Shown: positions 1 to 8,758 of the stretch, piece by piece
Numbering within the stretch: position 1 is the first letter of the stretch
Layout of the letters: the number at the start of each line of letters is the position of its first letter
Assembly: GCF_002532045.1 (NCBI RefSeq)
Contig: NZ_NWTG01000012.1
Location: forward strand, 1-64,000
Length of the DNA stretch: 64,000 nt
Direction: 5' to 3'
DNA from: Bradyrhizobium sp. C9
GTDB taxonomy: Bacteria; Pseudomonadota; Alphaproteobacteria; Rhizobiales; Xanthobacteraceae
The notes under the pieces: generated by a model
Told to the model about the DNA's origin: nothing
Database searches by the model: none
The model's input: only the letters and a program-made list of their open reading frames with translations
Translations under genes and position numbers: made by a program

Positions 1-374
<374 letters not shown>

Positions 375-417
375 CTGAATTTTTCCTTGAGAGGTTTACC
401 TGGGAGGGAAGAGGCGC

Positions 418-732
418 TTAGGCCGCCTTCTTCTTGGAAGCGGGGACGTCGAGCACGCCCATGATGTCGCTTTCCTTCATGATCAGCAGGTCTTCACCGT
501 CGATCTTGACCTCGGTGCCGGACCACTTGCCGAACAGGACGCGGTCGCCGACCTTGATGTCGATGGGGATCAGCTTGCCGGCTTCGTCGCGGCCGCCCGG
601 GCCGACGGCGATGACTTCGCCCTGCGAGGGCTTTTCCTTGGCGCTGTCCGGAATGATGATGCCGCCAGCAGTCTTCTCTTCGGCGTCGATACGCTTGACC
701 ACGACGCGGTCGTGAAGCGGACGGAATTTCAT
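418..732 (-). CDS. groES: Co-chaperonin GroES
   Basis: A 104-residue co-chaperonin that caps the GroEL ring. It begins MKFRPLHDRVVVKR and contains the mobile loop with KTAGGIIIPD and the GEVIAVGPGG segment, all diagnostic of GroES. Length is normal for the family; a short Lys-rich end (SKKKAA) follows the last beta strand. The start is fixed by an AGGAGG ribosome-binding site seven bases upstream. It is first in a groES-groEL operon with groEL 43 bp downstream. Confidence 0.97.
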   Translation of the reverse strand: MKFRPLHDRVVVKRIDAEEKTAGGIIIPDSAKEKPSQGEVIAVGPGGRDEAGKLIPIDIKVGDRVLFGKWSGTEVKIDGEDLLIMKESDIMGVLDVPASKKKAA

Positions 733-863
733 GCAGTCCTCCTAAACATTTGCGGATGCTGTAGATTTTTGGAGTTTTAGCAGTCCAATCCGGCGAGTGC
801 CAGACTGGTTGGGCAGGAGATAGGCCAAGCCTTGGCGGCGGGCAAGTGGCTCTAGCAGAAAAA

Positions 864-890
864 TTGGCACTCGCGAATGACGGCTGCCAG
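864..890 (-). promoter_or_regulatory. CIRCE-like HrcA operator upstream of groES
   Basis: The plus strand shows TTGGCACTC, nine bases, then GGCTGCCAG. The first arm matches the CIRCE half-site; the second matches its inverted complement at six of nine positions. A further half-site (GAGTGCCAG) lies at 794-802. CIRCE sites bound by HrcA repress groESL in many alphaproteobacteria, so repression of the groES promoter is likely. The site is degenerate. The rest of the 383-bp gap 733-1115 between groES and the divergent Usg gene shows nothing else I can name beyond likely promoters. Confidence 0.55.
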
Positions 891-1115
891 CTTCATTTCG
901 GCATCCTTAATGCCCTCGTCGGGGCTCGCCAGGGCTATTAGCAGATGCGGTAAGCTGCTGCTAACGCAAGAAATTTCAACAACCTATTAAACATTTAGGC
1001 TTGAGATGGGTTAGTCGCGTGCGTCACATTTCTCTCATGTGAGCGCATCCATTGCCGGTGGTCCGGCGGGGAAGGTCGGCCACCACGTGAATGCGCTCCT
1101 TCACAGGAGGTTGGC

Positions 1116-1406
1116 ATGGTCTCGCGAGTTGGTGGGGTTGTTTCCGACGATTTCCGGAAGCAGTTGCTGGGGTACGGGCTGACGACGGCGCAAATCCTCT
1201 ATCGGATGCCCGATCACCCCTCGTTGCTGCAAACCTATGTCTGGCAGAACTACGATCTGTTTCCGAAATTTCCGGCGCTGCAGGATTTCCTCAGCTTCTG
1301 GCAGCAGAAGCTCGAGGGCCCGCTGTTCTCGGTGACGGTGGCGCATTCCAAGCTGGTCAAGCCGGCCGAACTGCGGGCCGTCGACGGCGTGTTCCGGCTG
1401 CATTGA
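1116..1406 (+). CDS. usg: Usg-family protein
   Basis: A 96-residue cytoplasmic protein matching the alphaproteobacterial Usg family. The hallmark stretches LLGYGLTTAQILYRMPD, HPSLLQTYVWQNYDL and HSKLVKPAELRAVDG are all present and the length is typical. The biochemical function of the family is not established. An AGGAGG ribosome-binding site seven bases upstream fixes the start. It is divergent from groES and is followed 112 bp later by the cupin gene on the same strand. Confidence 0.85.
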   Translation: MVSRVGGVVSDDFRKQLLGYGLTTAQILYRMPDHPSLLQTYVWQNYDLFPKFPALQDFLSFWQQKLEGPLFSVTVAHSKLVKPAELRAVDGVFRLH

Positions 1407-1518
1407 TCCGCAGAGGGACGCAGGGCAAGGCGGCGAGGCGCGGTGCGCGCCTTTGCCCACCTTGCGCGGCGCGACTTGTGTTAGCTTCCGCCCGTCACAA
1501 AAAGACGGGAGGCGAACA

Positions 1519-2109
1519 ATGGCCAGGAAGACGACATCAAGATCCGCAGCCAAGACCGCGGTGAAGAAGAAATGGTCGGGGCTCGGCGCCGGCGCCAGGA
1601 AAGCGTCAGTGAAAGCGTCAGTGAAATCGTCGGCGAAGTCGTCCGCGCGCAAGACCATCAAGTCCAAGGGCCGCGTCACCGCGGCCAAGAAGAGCACGCC
1701 GAAAGCGGCAAGCAAGGCGCGGCCGAAGCAGCGCGTCGCCATCAGCCATCACCGCGAAGAGGATTTCAAGGCCGACGGGCTGCGCACCTATGCCAAGTAT
1801 CGCGACCTCGGCATATCAGCAGCCTCCCATGGCCTGGCGCAGGCGCATGTCATCCGGCTGCAGGGACCGTGCAATCCGGACGAAGTGTCGAAGCTCCACT
1901 TCCACGACGTCGAATTCCAGATGGTCTACGTGCTCAAGGGCTGGGTGAAGACCTACATGGAAGGCGAGGGCGAGACGCTGATGCGAGAGGGCAGCGCCTG
2001 GACCCAGCCGCCGCGCATCCGGCACATGATCCTGGACTATTCGGACGACGTCGAACTGCTGGAGGTGATCCTGCCGGCCGAGTTCAAGACGGTGGAATTG
2101 AAGGCGTAG
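1519..2109 (+). CDS. Cupin-domain protein with Lys/Ser/Ala-rich histone-like N-terminal tail
   Basis: A 196-residue protein in two parts. Residues 1 to about 75 are extremely basic and low in complexity (runs such as KASVKASVKSSAKSSARK), like histone-H1/AlgP-type tails that bind DNA. Residues about 85-196 form a single cupin barrel, with a metal-site-like LHFHDVEFQMVY motif and a later PRIRHMILDY strand. The start is the ATG after GGGAGGCGAACA. No substrate can be inferred. Cupins of this size are often enzymes or small-molecule sensors, and the tail suggests nucleoid association, but that is inference. A palindrome at 2128-2166 separates it from the convergent transporter gene. Confidence 0.75.
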   Translation: MARKTTSRSAAKTAVKKKWSGLGAGARKASVKASVKSSAKSSARKTIKSKGRVTAAKKSTPKAASKARPKQRVAISHHREEDFKADGLRTYAKYRDLGISAASHGLAQAHVIRLQGPCNPDEVSKLHFHDVEFQMVYVLKGWVKTYMEGEGETLMREGSAWTQPPRIRHMILDYSDDVELLEVILPAEFKTVELKA

Positions 2110-2127
2110 GACGCCATCACCCTCCGC

Positions 2128-2166
2128 CGTCATTCCGGGCTCGCGCTACGCGCGCCCGGAATGACG
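2128..2166. repeat. Palindromic intergenic repeat, possible bidirectional terminator
   Basis: Perfect 13-bp inverted arms (CGTCATTCCGGGC and its complement at 2154-2166) enclose a 13-base loop. It sits between the convergent ends of the cupin gene and the nucleoside transporter gene. The CGTCATTCCGG arm recurs at 28453 and, degenerate, at 16871, so this is one copy of a dispersed palindromic family rather than a one-off terminator. Confidence 0.75.
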
Positions 2167-2174
2167 TGGTGAGG

Positions 2175-3425
2175 TCACGTCATCATCCCCACGATCGCGC
2201 CCATCAGGCAGGTCGTCAGCGTCCCTGATACGACCGACTTCAGCCCGAGCGCGTTGATCTCGTCGCGCCGTTCGGGCGCCATGATGCCGAGGCCGCCGAT
2301 CATGATGCCGAGGCTCGCGAAGTTGGCAAAGCCGCACATCGCGTAGAGCATGATCAGGCGCGAGCGCGGATCGAGCGCGTCGGGACCGAGCTTCGATAGG
2401 TCGACATAGGCGATCAGCTCGTTCAGCACGGTCTTGGTGCCCATCAGGCTTCCCGCCGTGATCGCCTGTGGCCACGGCAGGCCCATCAACCAGCACACTG
2501 GTGCCATCACGTAACCCAGCAGCCGTTGCAGCGAAATCTTGGCGCCACCGATCTCCGGCAGCAGGCCGATGATCTTGTTCGCCAGATACACCAGCGCAAC
2601 CAGCACCAGCAGCATGGCGATGATGTTCATCAGCAGCTCGAGACCCGCAGCGGTGCCCTTCACGATGGCGTCCATCGTCGACGACACCTGAACATCGGGA
2701 TCGTCGAGCGACCCGCCGGTGCGCTTGTCGGATGTCTCCGGCACCATGATCAGGCTGACCAGAATCGCGGCCGGCGCACCGAGCACCGAGGCGATGACGA
2801 AATGCGCGGCGGCATCCGGGATCAGGGGCGCGAGCAGCGTCGCGTACAGCACCAGCACGGTGCCGGCGATCCCCGCCATGCCGCCGGTCATCACCAGAAA
2901 CAATTCGCTGCGGGTGAGCTGCGCCAGATAGGGGCGGATGAAGAGCGGGGCTTCCACCATGCCGAGGAAGATGTTGGCCGCGGTCGAGAGCCCGACCGCG
3001 CCGCCGACGCCGAGCGTGCGCTCCAGCAGCCAGGCCATGCCGCGCACGACAGGCGGCAGCACGCGCCAATAGAACAACAGTGTCGTCAGCACGCTCATGA
3101 CAAGCACGATCGGCAGTGCCTGGAAGGCGAGGATGAAATCCGAGCCCGGCGCCTTGGGATCGAACGGCGCCGGACCGCCGCCGACATAACCGAACACGAA
3201 GGCCGTGCCGGCGCGCGTCGCCGCCGCGATGCTGCCGACGGCATCGTTGATCGCGCCGAAGGCCTGCGTCACCAGCGGCACCTTGATCAGCACCAGCGCG
3301 GTGATGATCGTGACGGCGAGCCCGATTGCGGCCTGCCGAAGCGACACCTTCAAGCGATTCTCGCTCAACGCCCAGGCGATCACCAGCAACGCCACCACGC
3401 CGAACGCCGATTGCAACTGCAGCAT
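2175..3425 (-). CDS. CNT-family (NupC-type) nucleoside transporter
   Basis: A 416-residue polytopic inner-membrane protein of the concentrative nucleoside transporter family, which imports nucleosides with H+ or Na+. Family signatures are the re-entrant segment NIFLGMVEAPLFIRPYL, the glycine-rich GGMAGIAGTVLVLYA helix, and MGTKTVLNELIAY, the conserved G-x-K-x3-N-E motif. The start at MLQLQSAFG is preceded by a GGGGG ribosome-binding site and leads straight into the first membrane helix. Longer upstream starts add a non-membrane stretch and are unlikely. It is divergent from the MFS gene; specificity (pyrimidine or purine) is not readable. Confidence 0.88.
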   Translation of the reverse strand: MLQLQSAFGVVALLVIAWALSENRLKVSLRQAAIGLAVTIITALVLIKVPLVTQAFGAINDAVGSIAAATRAGTAFVFGYVGGGPAPFDPKAPGSDFILAFQALPIVLVMSVLTTLLFYWRVLPPVVRGMAWLLERTLGVGGAVGLSTAANIFLGMVEAPLFIRPYLAQLTRSELFLVMTGGMAGIAGTVLVLYATLLAPLIPDAAAHFVIASVLGAPAAILVSLIMVPETSDKRTGGSLDDPDVQVSSTMDAIVKGTAAGLELLMNIIAMLLVLVALVYLANKIIGLLPEIGGAKISLQRLLGYVMAPVCWLMGLPWPQAITAGSLMGTKTVLNELIAYVDLSKLGPDALDPRSRLIMLYAMCGFANFASLGIMIGGLGIMAPERRDEINALGLKSVVSGTLTTCLMGAIVGMMT

Positions 3426-3541
3426 CACGCCCCCAAGAACCCTCACGCGATTATGAGCAGGGGCCCCGCGCAGCGCAATGCTGTTGCGCGTTGATCCTGT
3501 CACCATTGACAAGTTGCAGGGGCTCAGCCACGCAATCATGC

Positions 3542-4765
3542 ATGTCCTCCGCTACACAGGCCGGCGCCCGCGATCTGCTCGGCCACAGACCCTTCCTGTT
3601 CTTTCTGTCCTCGCGCAGCCTGTCGCGCTTCTCCAGCCAGATCGGCGCGGTCGCGATCGGCTGGCAGATCTATGATCTGACCGGCAGCGCGTTCGACCTC
3701 GGCATGGTCGGCTTGGTGCAGTTCCTGCCGACGGCGCTGCTGGTGTTCGTCGCAGGCCACGCCGCCGACCGCTTCGAGCGCAAGCGCGTGGTGCAGGCCT
3801 GCCAGGTCGCAGAGGCGCTGACCGCATTGTTTCTCGCCGGAAGCACATTCGCCGGCACCATCTCCGAGATCCAGATCTTCGCTGCAACCTTCGTGCTCGG
3901 CATAGCCGGCGCGTTCGAGAGCCCGGCGACTGCCGCGCTGTTGCCGCTGATCGCGCCGCAAGGCGCGCTGCAGCGGGCGACCGCGATCTCGAGCGGCGCG
4001 GCGCAGGTCGCGACCATCACCGGACCTGCGCTGGGCGGCTTCGCCTATGCGCTGATGCCGAGCGCGCCCTATGGCATCATGATGGTGTTCTGGCTGTTCG
4101 GCGCGCTGCTGACCGGCGGCATCGGCCGGCTGCAGCAGGCGGCAGCGAAGAACGGCGAGGTGTCGGACGATCTGTATGCCGGCGTCACCTTCGTTCGCAG
4201 CAATCCGGCGATCCTCGGCACCATCTCGCTCGATCTGTTCGCGGTGCTGTTCGGCGGCGTCACCGCGCTGCTGCCGATCTACGCGCGCGATATCCTGCAA
4301 ACCGGCCCGCTCGGCCTCGGCATCCTGCGGGCCGCGCCTGCGGTCGGCGCGCTCTTGATGACGATGGTGCTGGCGCGGCACACCATCAACCGCCGCGTCG
4401 GCATGCGCATGTTCCAGGCGGTGATCGTGTTCGGCGTGGCGACGGTGGTGTTCGCGCTGTCGCACTGGATGTGGCTGTCGGCGCTCGCGCTCGCGGTGCT
4501 CGGCGCCGCCGACACGATCAGCGTCGTGATCCGCTTCTCGCTGGTGCAGCTGGCGACGCCGGACGAAATGCGCGGCCGCGTCGGCGCGGTCAATTTCCTG
4601 TTCATCAACGCCTCGAACCAGCTCGGCCAGTTCGAGAGCGGCGTCACCGCCGCGCTGCTCGGCACCGTGCCGTCAGCCGTGCTCGGCGGCGTCGCCACGA
4701 TCGCGGTCGCGCTGCTCTGGATGAAGCTGTTCCCGACGCTGCGGGATGTCGAGAAGCTGGAGTAG
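3542..4765 (+). CDS. MFS transporter (EntS-like exporter family)
   Basis: A 407-residue major-facilitator protein with about 12 membrane helices. The early FSSQIGAVAIGWQIYDLTGS segment and the loop-2/3 signature AGHAADRFERKRV resemble the EntS/MFS_3 branch of exporters, many of which export siderophores or other small molecules. An ATG four bases upstream is out of frame; the chosen ATG begins MSSATQAGARDLLGHRPF. No biosynthetic partner gene is nearby, so the substrate is unknown. It is divergent from the nucleoside transporter and followed by a 500-bp repeat-rich gap. Confidence 0.82.
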   Translation: MSSATQAGARDLLGHRPFLFFLSSRSLSRFSSQIGAVAIGWQIYDLTGSAFDLGMVGLVQFLPTALLVFVAGHAADRFERKRVVQACQVAEALTALFLAGSTFAGTISEIQIFAATFVLGIAGAFESPATAALLPLIAPQGALQRATAISSGAAQVATITGPALGGFAYALMPSAPYGIMMVFWLFGALLTGGIGRLQQAAAKNGEVSDDLYAGVTFVRSNPAILGTISLDLFAVLFGGVTALLPIYARDILQTGPLGLGILRAAPAVGALLMTMVLARHTINRRVGMRMFQAVIVFGVATVVFALSHWMWLSALALAVLGAADTISVVIRFSLVQLATPDEMRGRVGAVNFLFINASNQLGQFESGVTAALLGTVPSAVLGGVATIAVALLWMKLFPTLRDVEKLE

Positions 4766-4777
4766 GCTTTTTCGCCT

Positions 4778-4853
4778 GTCATTGCGAACGAAGCGAAGCA
4801 ATCCATCATGCTACGAGCAGAGGCATGGATTGCTTCGCTTCGCTCGCAATGAC
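4778..4853. repeat. Palindromic repeat, GTCATTGCGA family
   Basis: A long near-perfect inverted repeat beginning GTCATTGCGAACGAAGCGAA and ending in its complement, with an unpaired centre near 4808-4823. The same arms occur at 9232-9315, and a shorter variant at 47182-47233. It lies directly behind the MFS stop and could also act as a 3-prime stabiliser or terminator. Confidence 0.8.
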
Positions 4854-4881
4854 GGCACCGGTGGCCAGAGCTCCGGATCTC

Positions 4882-5016
4882 CACCTCGCCCCGCTTGCGG
4901 GGAGAGGTCGCCGCGCAGCGGCGGGTGAGGTGGACTCTCCGCGAATGCGTCTCTTGCCGTCCTTGCGGAGACTCCCCCTCATCCCGACCTTCTCCCCGCA
5001 AGCGGGGAGAAGGGGA
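4882..5016. repeat. Intergenic repeat, GCGGGGAGA family
   Basis: Two opposed arms, CCCCGCTTGCGGGGAGAGG near 4890 and TCTCCCCGCAAGCGGGGAGA near 4991, enclose about 80 bp. A related element is at 14221-14396 (TGCGGGGAGAGGTCG at its left end, CCCCGCAAGAGCGGGG at its right). This is a second dispersed family distinct from the GTCATTGCGA palindromes. Confidence 0.7.
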
Positions 5017-5059
5017 AGATCAGTCCCGGCGAGGTCGTCTCACGATTTCGGAATAATGG

Positions 5060-5236
5060 AAAAATATCGCTGATTTGCCCGACGTGTCAAGTTCCCGTGT
5101 CGAACGCCGCTAGGCCGCCGGCTACTGTGCATGGGGTTGTTTTCGATATTTTGGCCGTGCGGCCTGCGAAGGCGTGGCCGGGACATAGGCGGAGCGGAAG
5201 CGACGCCGTCCTTCGGACGGCTACGCCCGGCCATAA
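5060..5236. other. Non-coding gap with further repeat-like sequence
   Basis: No credible gene is visible between the MFS and the dehydrogenase genes. The stretch from about 5070 to 5155 resembles a sequence I associate with dispersed intergenic elements of bradyrhizobia, but I cannot verify that here. At 5173-5236 an imperfect hairpin has GTGGCCGGG and CCCGGCCA arms around a small GCCGTCCTTCGGACGGC hairpin. It may end transcription for one or both convergent genes. Confidence 0.4.
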
Positions 5237-5271
5237 CGATCGTCCTGCCGTAGGCAGGCAGAAGGCGACGA

Positions 5272-6033
5272 TCAGCCGCGGCCGACGAACGGCATCTTGG
5301 TCGCCATGACCGTCATGAACAGCACGTTGGCGTCGAGCGGCAGGCCGGCCATGTAGGCGACGGCGTCGCCGACCGCCTTGGCGTCCATGCGCGGCTCGTG
5401 CTTGGTGGTGCCGTCCGGCTGCAGCACGCCGGGGCCGTTGACCATGCGATCGGTCATCGGGGTCGCGGCATTGCCGATGTCGACCTGGCCGACCGCGATG
5501 TCATACATGCGGCCGTCGAGGTTGGAGGCCTTGGTGAGGCCGGTGATGGCGTGCTTGGTGGAGGTGTAGGCGGCCGAGAACGGCCGCGGCGCATGCGCCG
5601 AGATCGAGCCGTTGTTGATGATGCGGCCGCCGCGCGGCGTCTGGTCCTTCATGATGCGGAAGGCGTGCTGGGTGCACAGGAACGGCGCGGTGAGGTTGGT
5701 GTTGACCACGGCCTGCCACTGCTCGAGCGGCAGATCCTCGAAGTTCACCGGCGGCGCGCCCATGCCGGCATTGTTGAAGAGAACGTCGAGCCGGCCGTAG
5801 GTCGCCTTCACCTTGTCGAACAGCGCTGCGATCGCGGCCGGGTTGGCCATGTCGGCCGAGACGCACAGGCTCTTGCCGGCGGGGCCGAGCTTGGCGGTCT
5901 CTTCCAGCATCTCGATGCGGCGTCCGGCGAGCACCACGGTGTAGCCCTTGTCCATCAACGCGAGCGATGCTGCACGGCCGACGCCGGTGCCGGCGCCGGT
6001 GACGAGTGCGATCTTGCTGGTTGCTTCGGTCAT
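5272..6033 (-). CDS. Short-chain dehydrogenase/reductase (SDR)
   Basis: A 253-residue NAD(P)-dependent oxidoreductase with a classical Rossmann fold. The cofactor motif TGAGTGVGRA is at residues 13-22, NNAGMG at about 87-92, and the catalytic Ser and Tyr-x3-Lys (NGSIS, then YTSTK) near 140-160. Length is typical of classical SDRs. The substrate is not predictable from sequence. It begins 12 bp after the Anbu stop on the same strand, so the two are probably co-transcribed. Confidence 0.85.
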   Translation of the reverse strand: MTEATSKIALVTGAGTGVGRAASLALMDKGYTVVLAGRRIEMLEETAKLGPAGKSLCVSADMANPAAIAALFDKVKATYGRLDVLFNNAGMGAPPVNFEDLPLEQWQAVVNTNLTAPFLCTQHAFRIMKDQTPRGGRIINNGSISAHAPRPFSAAYTSTKHAITGLTKASNLDGRMYDIAVGQVDIGNAATPMTDRMVNGPGVLQPDGTTKHEPRMDAKAVGDAVAYMAGLPLDANVLFMTVMATKMPFVGRG

Positions 6034-6045
6034 CCGAGTTTCCTC

Positions 6046-6807
6046 TTACTTGGTTTTTGCTTCGGTTTCGTTCTTGTAGGGTGGGCGTGGAATGTTCTGG
6101 TGCGCCGCGCGCAGCGCCGCCGACCAGCGCGAGCGCAGATCGTGGAAATAGGGCTCGCCGGCCTCGATGCGGTGGTTGAGGTCGGCTTCGCAGGCATCAG
6201 TGCGCACCACCAGCACGTCGATCGGCAGGCCGACGCCGAGATTGGAGCGCATCGTCGAATCCATCGAGATCAGGCCCGTTTTGAGCGCCTCATAGAGTTC
6301 GACGTCGTAATGCATGGCGCGGTCGAGCACCGGCTTGCCGTATTTGTGCTCGCCGATCTGCAAATACGGCGTGTCGGTGGTGCATTCGATGAAGTTGCCG
6401 GCGGTGTAGACCATGAACAGGCGCATCCGCGAGCCCTTGATCTGGCCGCCGAACAGGAACGAGACGTCGAACGAGATATCTTCGGAACGCAGCGCATCGC
6501 CCTCGGTGGCATGTACCGAGCGGATGGCGCGGCCGATCCGCTGCGCCGCCTGGAACATGGTCGGCGCATTCATCAGCGTCTCGAGCTCGCCGGTGTGCGG
6601 ATCTTCCATGCCCTCGGTCAGGGTCGACAGCACCGACTGGCTGATCGCGAGATTGCCGGCGCTGGCGATCGCCATGATGCGGTCGCCGGGCTTTTCGAAG
6701 ATGTGCAGCTTGCGGAAGGTCGAGACGTTGTCGAGGCCGGCATTGGTGCGGGTATCGGCGATCATGACGAGGCCGTCGCGCACCAGAATTCCGCAGCAAT
6801 AGGTCAT
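6046..6807 (-). CDS. Anbu, proteasome-like Ntn-hydrolase peptidase
   Basis: A 253-residue protein of the Anbu (ancestral beta subunit, COG3484) family, related to HslV and 20S proteasome subunits. The mature N-terminus would be Thr2 (MTYCCGILVRDG), the expected nucleophile after Met removal. ADTRTNAGLDNVSTFRK carries the conserved Asp and Lys of the Ntn active site, and IMAIASAGNLAISQSV is the core-strand/helix signature. Known relatives form open rings or helical oligomers, with unknown substrates. Anbu genes usually sit beside ATP-grasp, alpha-E and transglutaminase genes. Here those partners are 2.5-6 kb away on the same strand (9336-12702). The SDR gene follows by 12 bp. Confidence 0.88.
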   Translation of the reverse strand: MTYCCGILVRDGLVMIADTRTNAGLDNVSTFRKLHIFEKPGDRIMAIASAGNLAISQSVLSTLTEGMEDPHTGELETLMNAPTMFQAAQRIGRAIRSVHATEGDALRSEDISFDVSFLFGGQIKGSRMRLFMVYTAGNFIECTTDTPYLQIGEHKYGKPVLDRAMHYDVELYEALKTGLISMDSTMRSNLGVGLPIDVLVVRTDACEADLNHRIEAGEPYFHDLRSRWSAALRAAHQNIPRPPYKNETEAKTK

Positions 6808-7091
6808 TTCCGGCCCTCAAACGATCCGAGTTTCTCGGCGCCAAACGTGTAGCCAATTTCGAGGTCGCATCCAACCCTAATTCCCCGTGACGGGAGATGC
6901 GATGGCAGGTCATGAGGGGGCGGCGACCCGTTCCACCGCTGGCCGCCTGAGAATCCCGGTCCGTGCCAAGGCCTCGTTCTGCGTTGCACGCAGCCGGCAA
7001 CGATCTGCGTTCCCGTGTCATTGCGAGGCACCCGTCGTTGTGGTCGACTGCCTGCAATCGACAAGAACAACAAGAATTCCGGGAGGCGAGA

Positions 7092-8732
7092 ATGTCGTTC
7101 AAACTGGCCATTTGCATCATGGCTTTGGGCGCAGCCGTGATGGCTGCGAGCCCTGCATCGGCGCAGAAGAAGGGCGGCACCTTGCGGCTCTATCACAACG
7201 ACAATCCGCCCTCGACCTCACTGCTCGAGGAATCCACCATCGCCTCGGTGATGCCGTTCGCGGCGGTCTTCAACAACCTCGTGGTGTTCGATCCGGCCAA
7301 GGTGCATGAAAGCATCGACACCGTGATCCCTGATCTTGCCGAGAGCTGGTCATGGGATTCCACCAACACGAAGCTCACCTTCAAGCTGCATCGCGGCGTG
7401 AAGTGGCATGACGGCCAGCCGTTCACGGCCAGGGACGTGCAATGCACCTGGCGGATGCTGATCGGCAAGAGCGAGACCCAAGATTCCAAAACCCAGGACT
7501 CCAAAACCCAGGACTCCAAAGCCCAGGACTTCAAGCGCAATCCGCGCAAGGTCTGGTATTCGAAGCTCAAGGACATCAGCATCAATGGCGACGATGAAGC
7601 GACTTTCGAGCTGACCGAGCCGCAACCCGGCCTGCTGGCGCTGCTCGCCAGCGCCTTCTCGGTGGTCTATCCCTGCCACGTGCCGCAACAGGTGATGCGC
7701 ACCAAGCCAATCGGCACCGGGCCGTTCAAATTCGTCGAGTTCAGGCGCGGGGATTCAATCCGTCTCGTCCGTAACCCCGACTACTTCAAGAAGGACCGGC
7801 CGTATCTCGACGAGATCACGGTGCGCTCGATCGACAGCCGCGCCACGCGCATGCTGGCGTTCGCGACCGGCGACTATGACATCACCTTTCCGTCCGATGT
7901 GAGCATTCCCCTGATGAAGGACGTCAAGGCGCGGGCGCCGAGCGCGATCTGCGAGATGACCTCGACCAATCTGCAGATCAACCTGCTGGTCAACCGCGTC
8001 AATCCGCCGTTCGACAATCCGGAGATCCGCAAGGCGATGTCGCTGGCGCTCGATCGCCAGGCCTTCAACAGCATCCTGTTCGAAGGCACCGGGCGGCTCG
8101 GCGGCGCGATGCAGGCCAAGCCGGAAGGCGAGTGGGGTATGCCGCCGGAGATCCTGTCGACGCTGATGGGCTACGGCTCCAATTCTGACAAGAATCTCGC
8201 GGACGCGCAGGCGATCATGCAGAAGCTCGGCTACAGCGACGCCAAGCCGCTGTCGATCAAGATCCAGACCCGCAATCTGCCGACCTATCGCGACCCGGCC
8301 GTGATCCTCGCCGACCAGCTCAAGAAGATCTACATCGTCGCCGAGCTCGATATTCTCGACACGCCGCGCTGGTACTCGCGGCTGCAACGCAAGGATTACA
8401 CGATCGGCCTCAATGTCACCGGCGTCAGCGTCGACGATCCCGACGGCAATCTGGTCGAGAACTATTCCTGCAACTCGGAGCGCAATTACACCCAGTATTG
8501 CAATGCCGAGGTCGACAGGCTGCTGGCTGCGCAGTCGCGCGAGGTCGACAAGGACAAGCGCCGAAACATCGTGTTCGACATCGAGCGCCTGCTGGTCGAC
8601 GACGCGGCGCGGCCGGTCATCCTGCACTCATCGGCCGGCAATTGCTGGCAGCCCTACGTGAGGAACTTTCACCCGCACGACAACAGCCAGTACAACAATT
8701 TGCGTTTTGAGGACGTCTGGCTGGACAAGTAA
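7092..8732 (+). CDS. Periplasmic solute-binding protein of a peptide/opine-type ABC transporter
   Basis: A 546-residue family-5 extracytoplasmic solute-binding protein. A Sec signal peptide (residues about 1-23, ending ASPASAQ) precedes KGGTLRLYHNDNPPS, and the family landmarks WHDGQPFTARD and IGTGPFKFVEF follow. The start follows a GGGAGGCGAGA ribosome-binding site. Residues about 129-148 are four copies of a five-residue unit (T-Q-D-S-K and variants) encoded by a 15-bp tandem repeat, an unusual insertion. No permease or ATPase gene is adjacent, so it is an orphan binding protein; ligand unknown. It runs opposite to, and between, Anbu and its usual partner genes. Confidence 0.88.
   Translation: MSFKLAICIMALGAAVMAASPASAQKKGGTLRLYHNDNPPSTSLLEESTIASVMPFAAVFNNLVVFDPAKVHESIDTVIPDLAESWSWDSTNTKLTFKLHRGVKWHDGQPFTARDVQCTWRMLIGKSETQDSKTQDSKTQDSKAQDFKRNPRKVWYSKLKDISINGDDEATFELTEPQPGLLALLASAFSVVYPCHVPQQVMRTKPIGTGPFKFVEFRRGDSIRLVRNPDYFKKDRPYLDEITVRSIDSRATRMLAFATGDYDITFPSDVSIPLMKDVKARAPSAICEMTSTNLQINLLVNRVNPPFDNPEIRKAMSLALDRQAFNSILFEGTGRLGGAMQAKPEGEWGMPPEILSTLMGYGSNSDKNLADAQAIMQKLGYSDAKPLSIKIQTRNLPTYRDPAVILADQLKKIYIVAELDILDTPRWYSRLQRKDYTIGLNVTGVSVDDPDGNLVENYSCNSERNYTQYCNAEVDRLLAAQSREVDKDKRRNIVFDIERLLVDDAARPVILHSSAGNCWQPYVRNFHPHDNSQYNNLRFEDVWLDK
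7476..7535 (+). repeat. Four 15-bp tandem repeats inside the binding-protein gene
   Basis: Units ACCCAAGATTCCAAA, ACCCAGGACTCCAAA (twice) and GCCCAGGACTTCAAG keep the reading frame, adding T/A-Q-D-S/F-K units just before the KRNPRKVWYSKL segment. The two middle copies are identical, suggesting recent slippage expansion. Confidence 0.9.
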
Positions 8733-8758
8733 CGTCACGGACGGGCGAGTGCAGGCGA

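Noticed and set aside
4778..5236. Possible insertion sequence in the gap behind the MFS gene
   Set aside because: No transposase frame, terminal inverted repeats or target duplication; the content is short palindromic repeats.
5398..6852. A 484-codon plus-strand frame over the SDR and Anbu genes
   Set aside because: It spans two well-identified opposite-strand genes and has shadow-like composition.
7476..7535. CRISPR-like repeats
   Set aside because: Units are contiguous 15-mers in a coding frame with no spacers; this is a protein tandem repeat.
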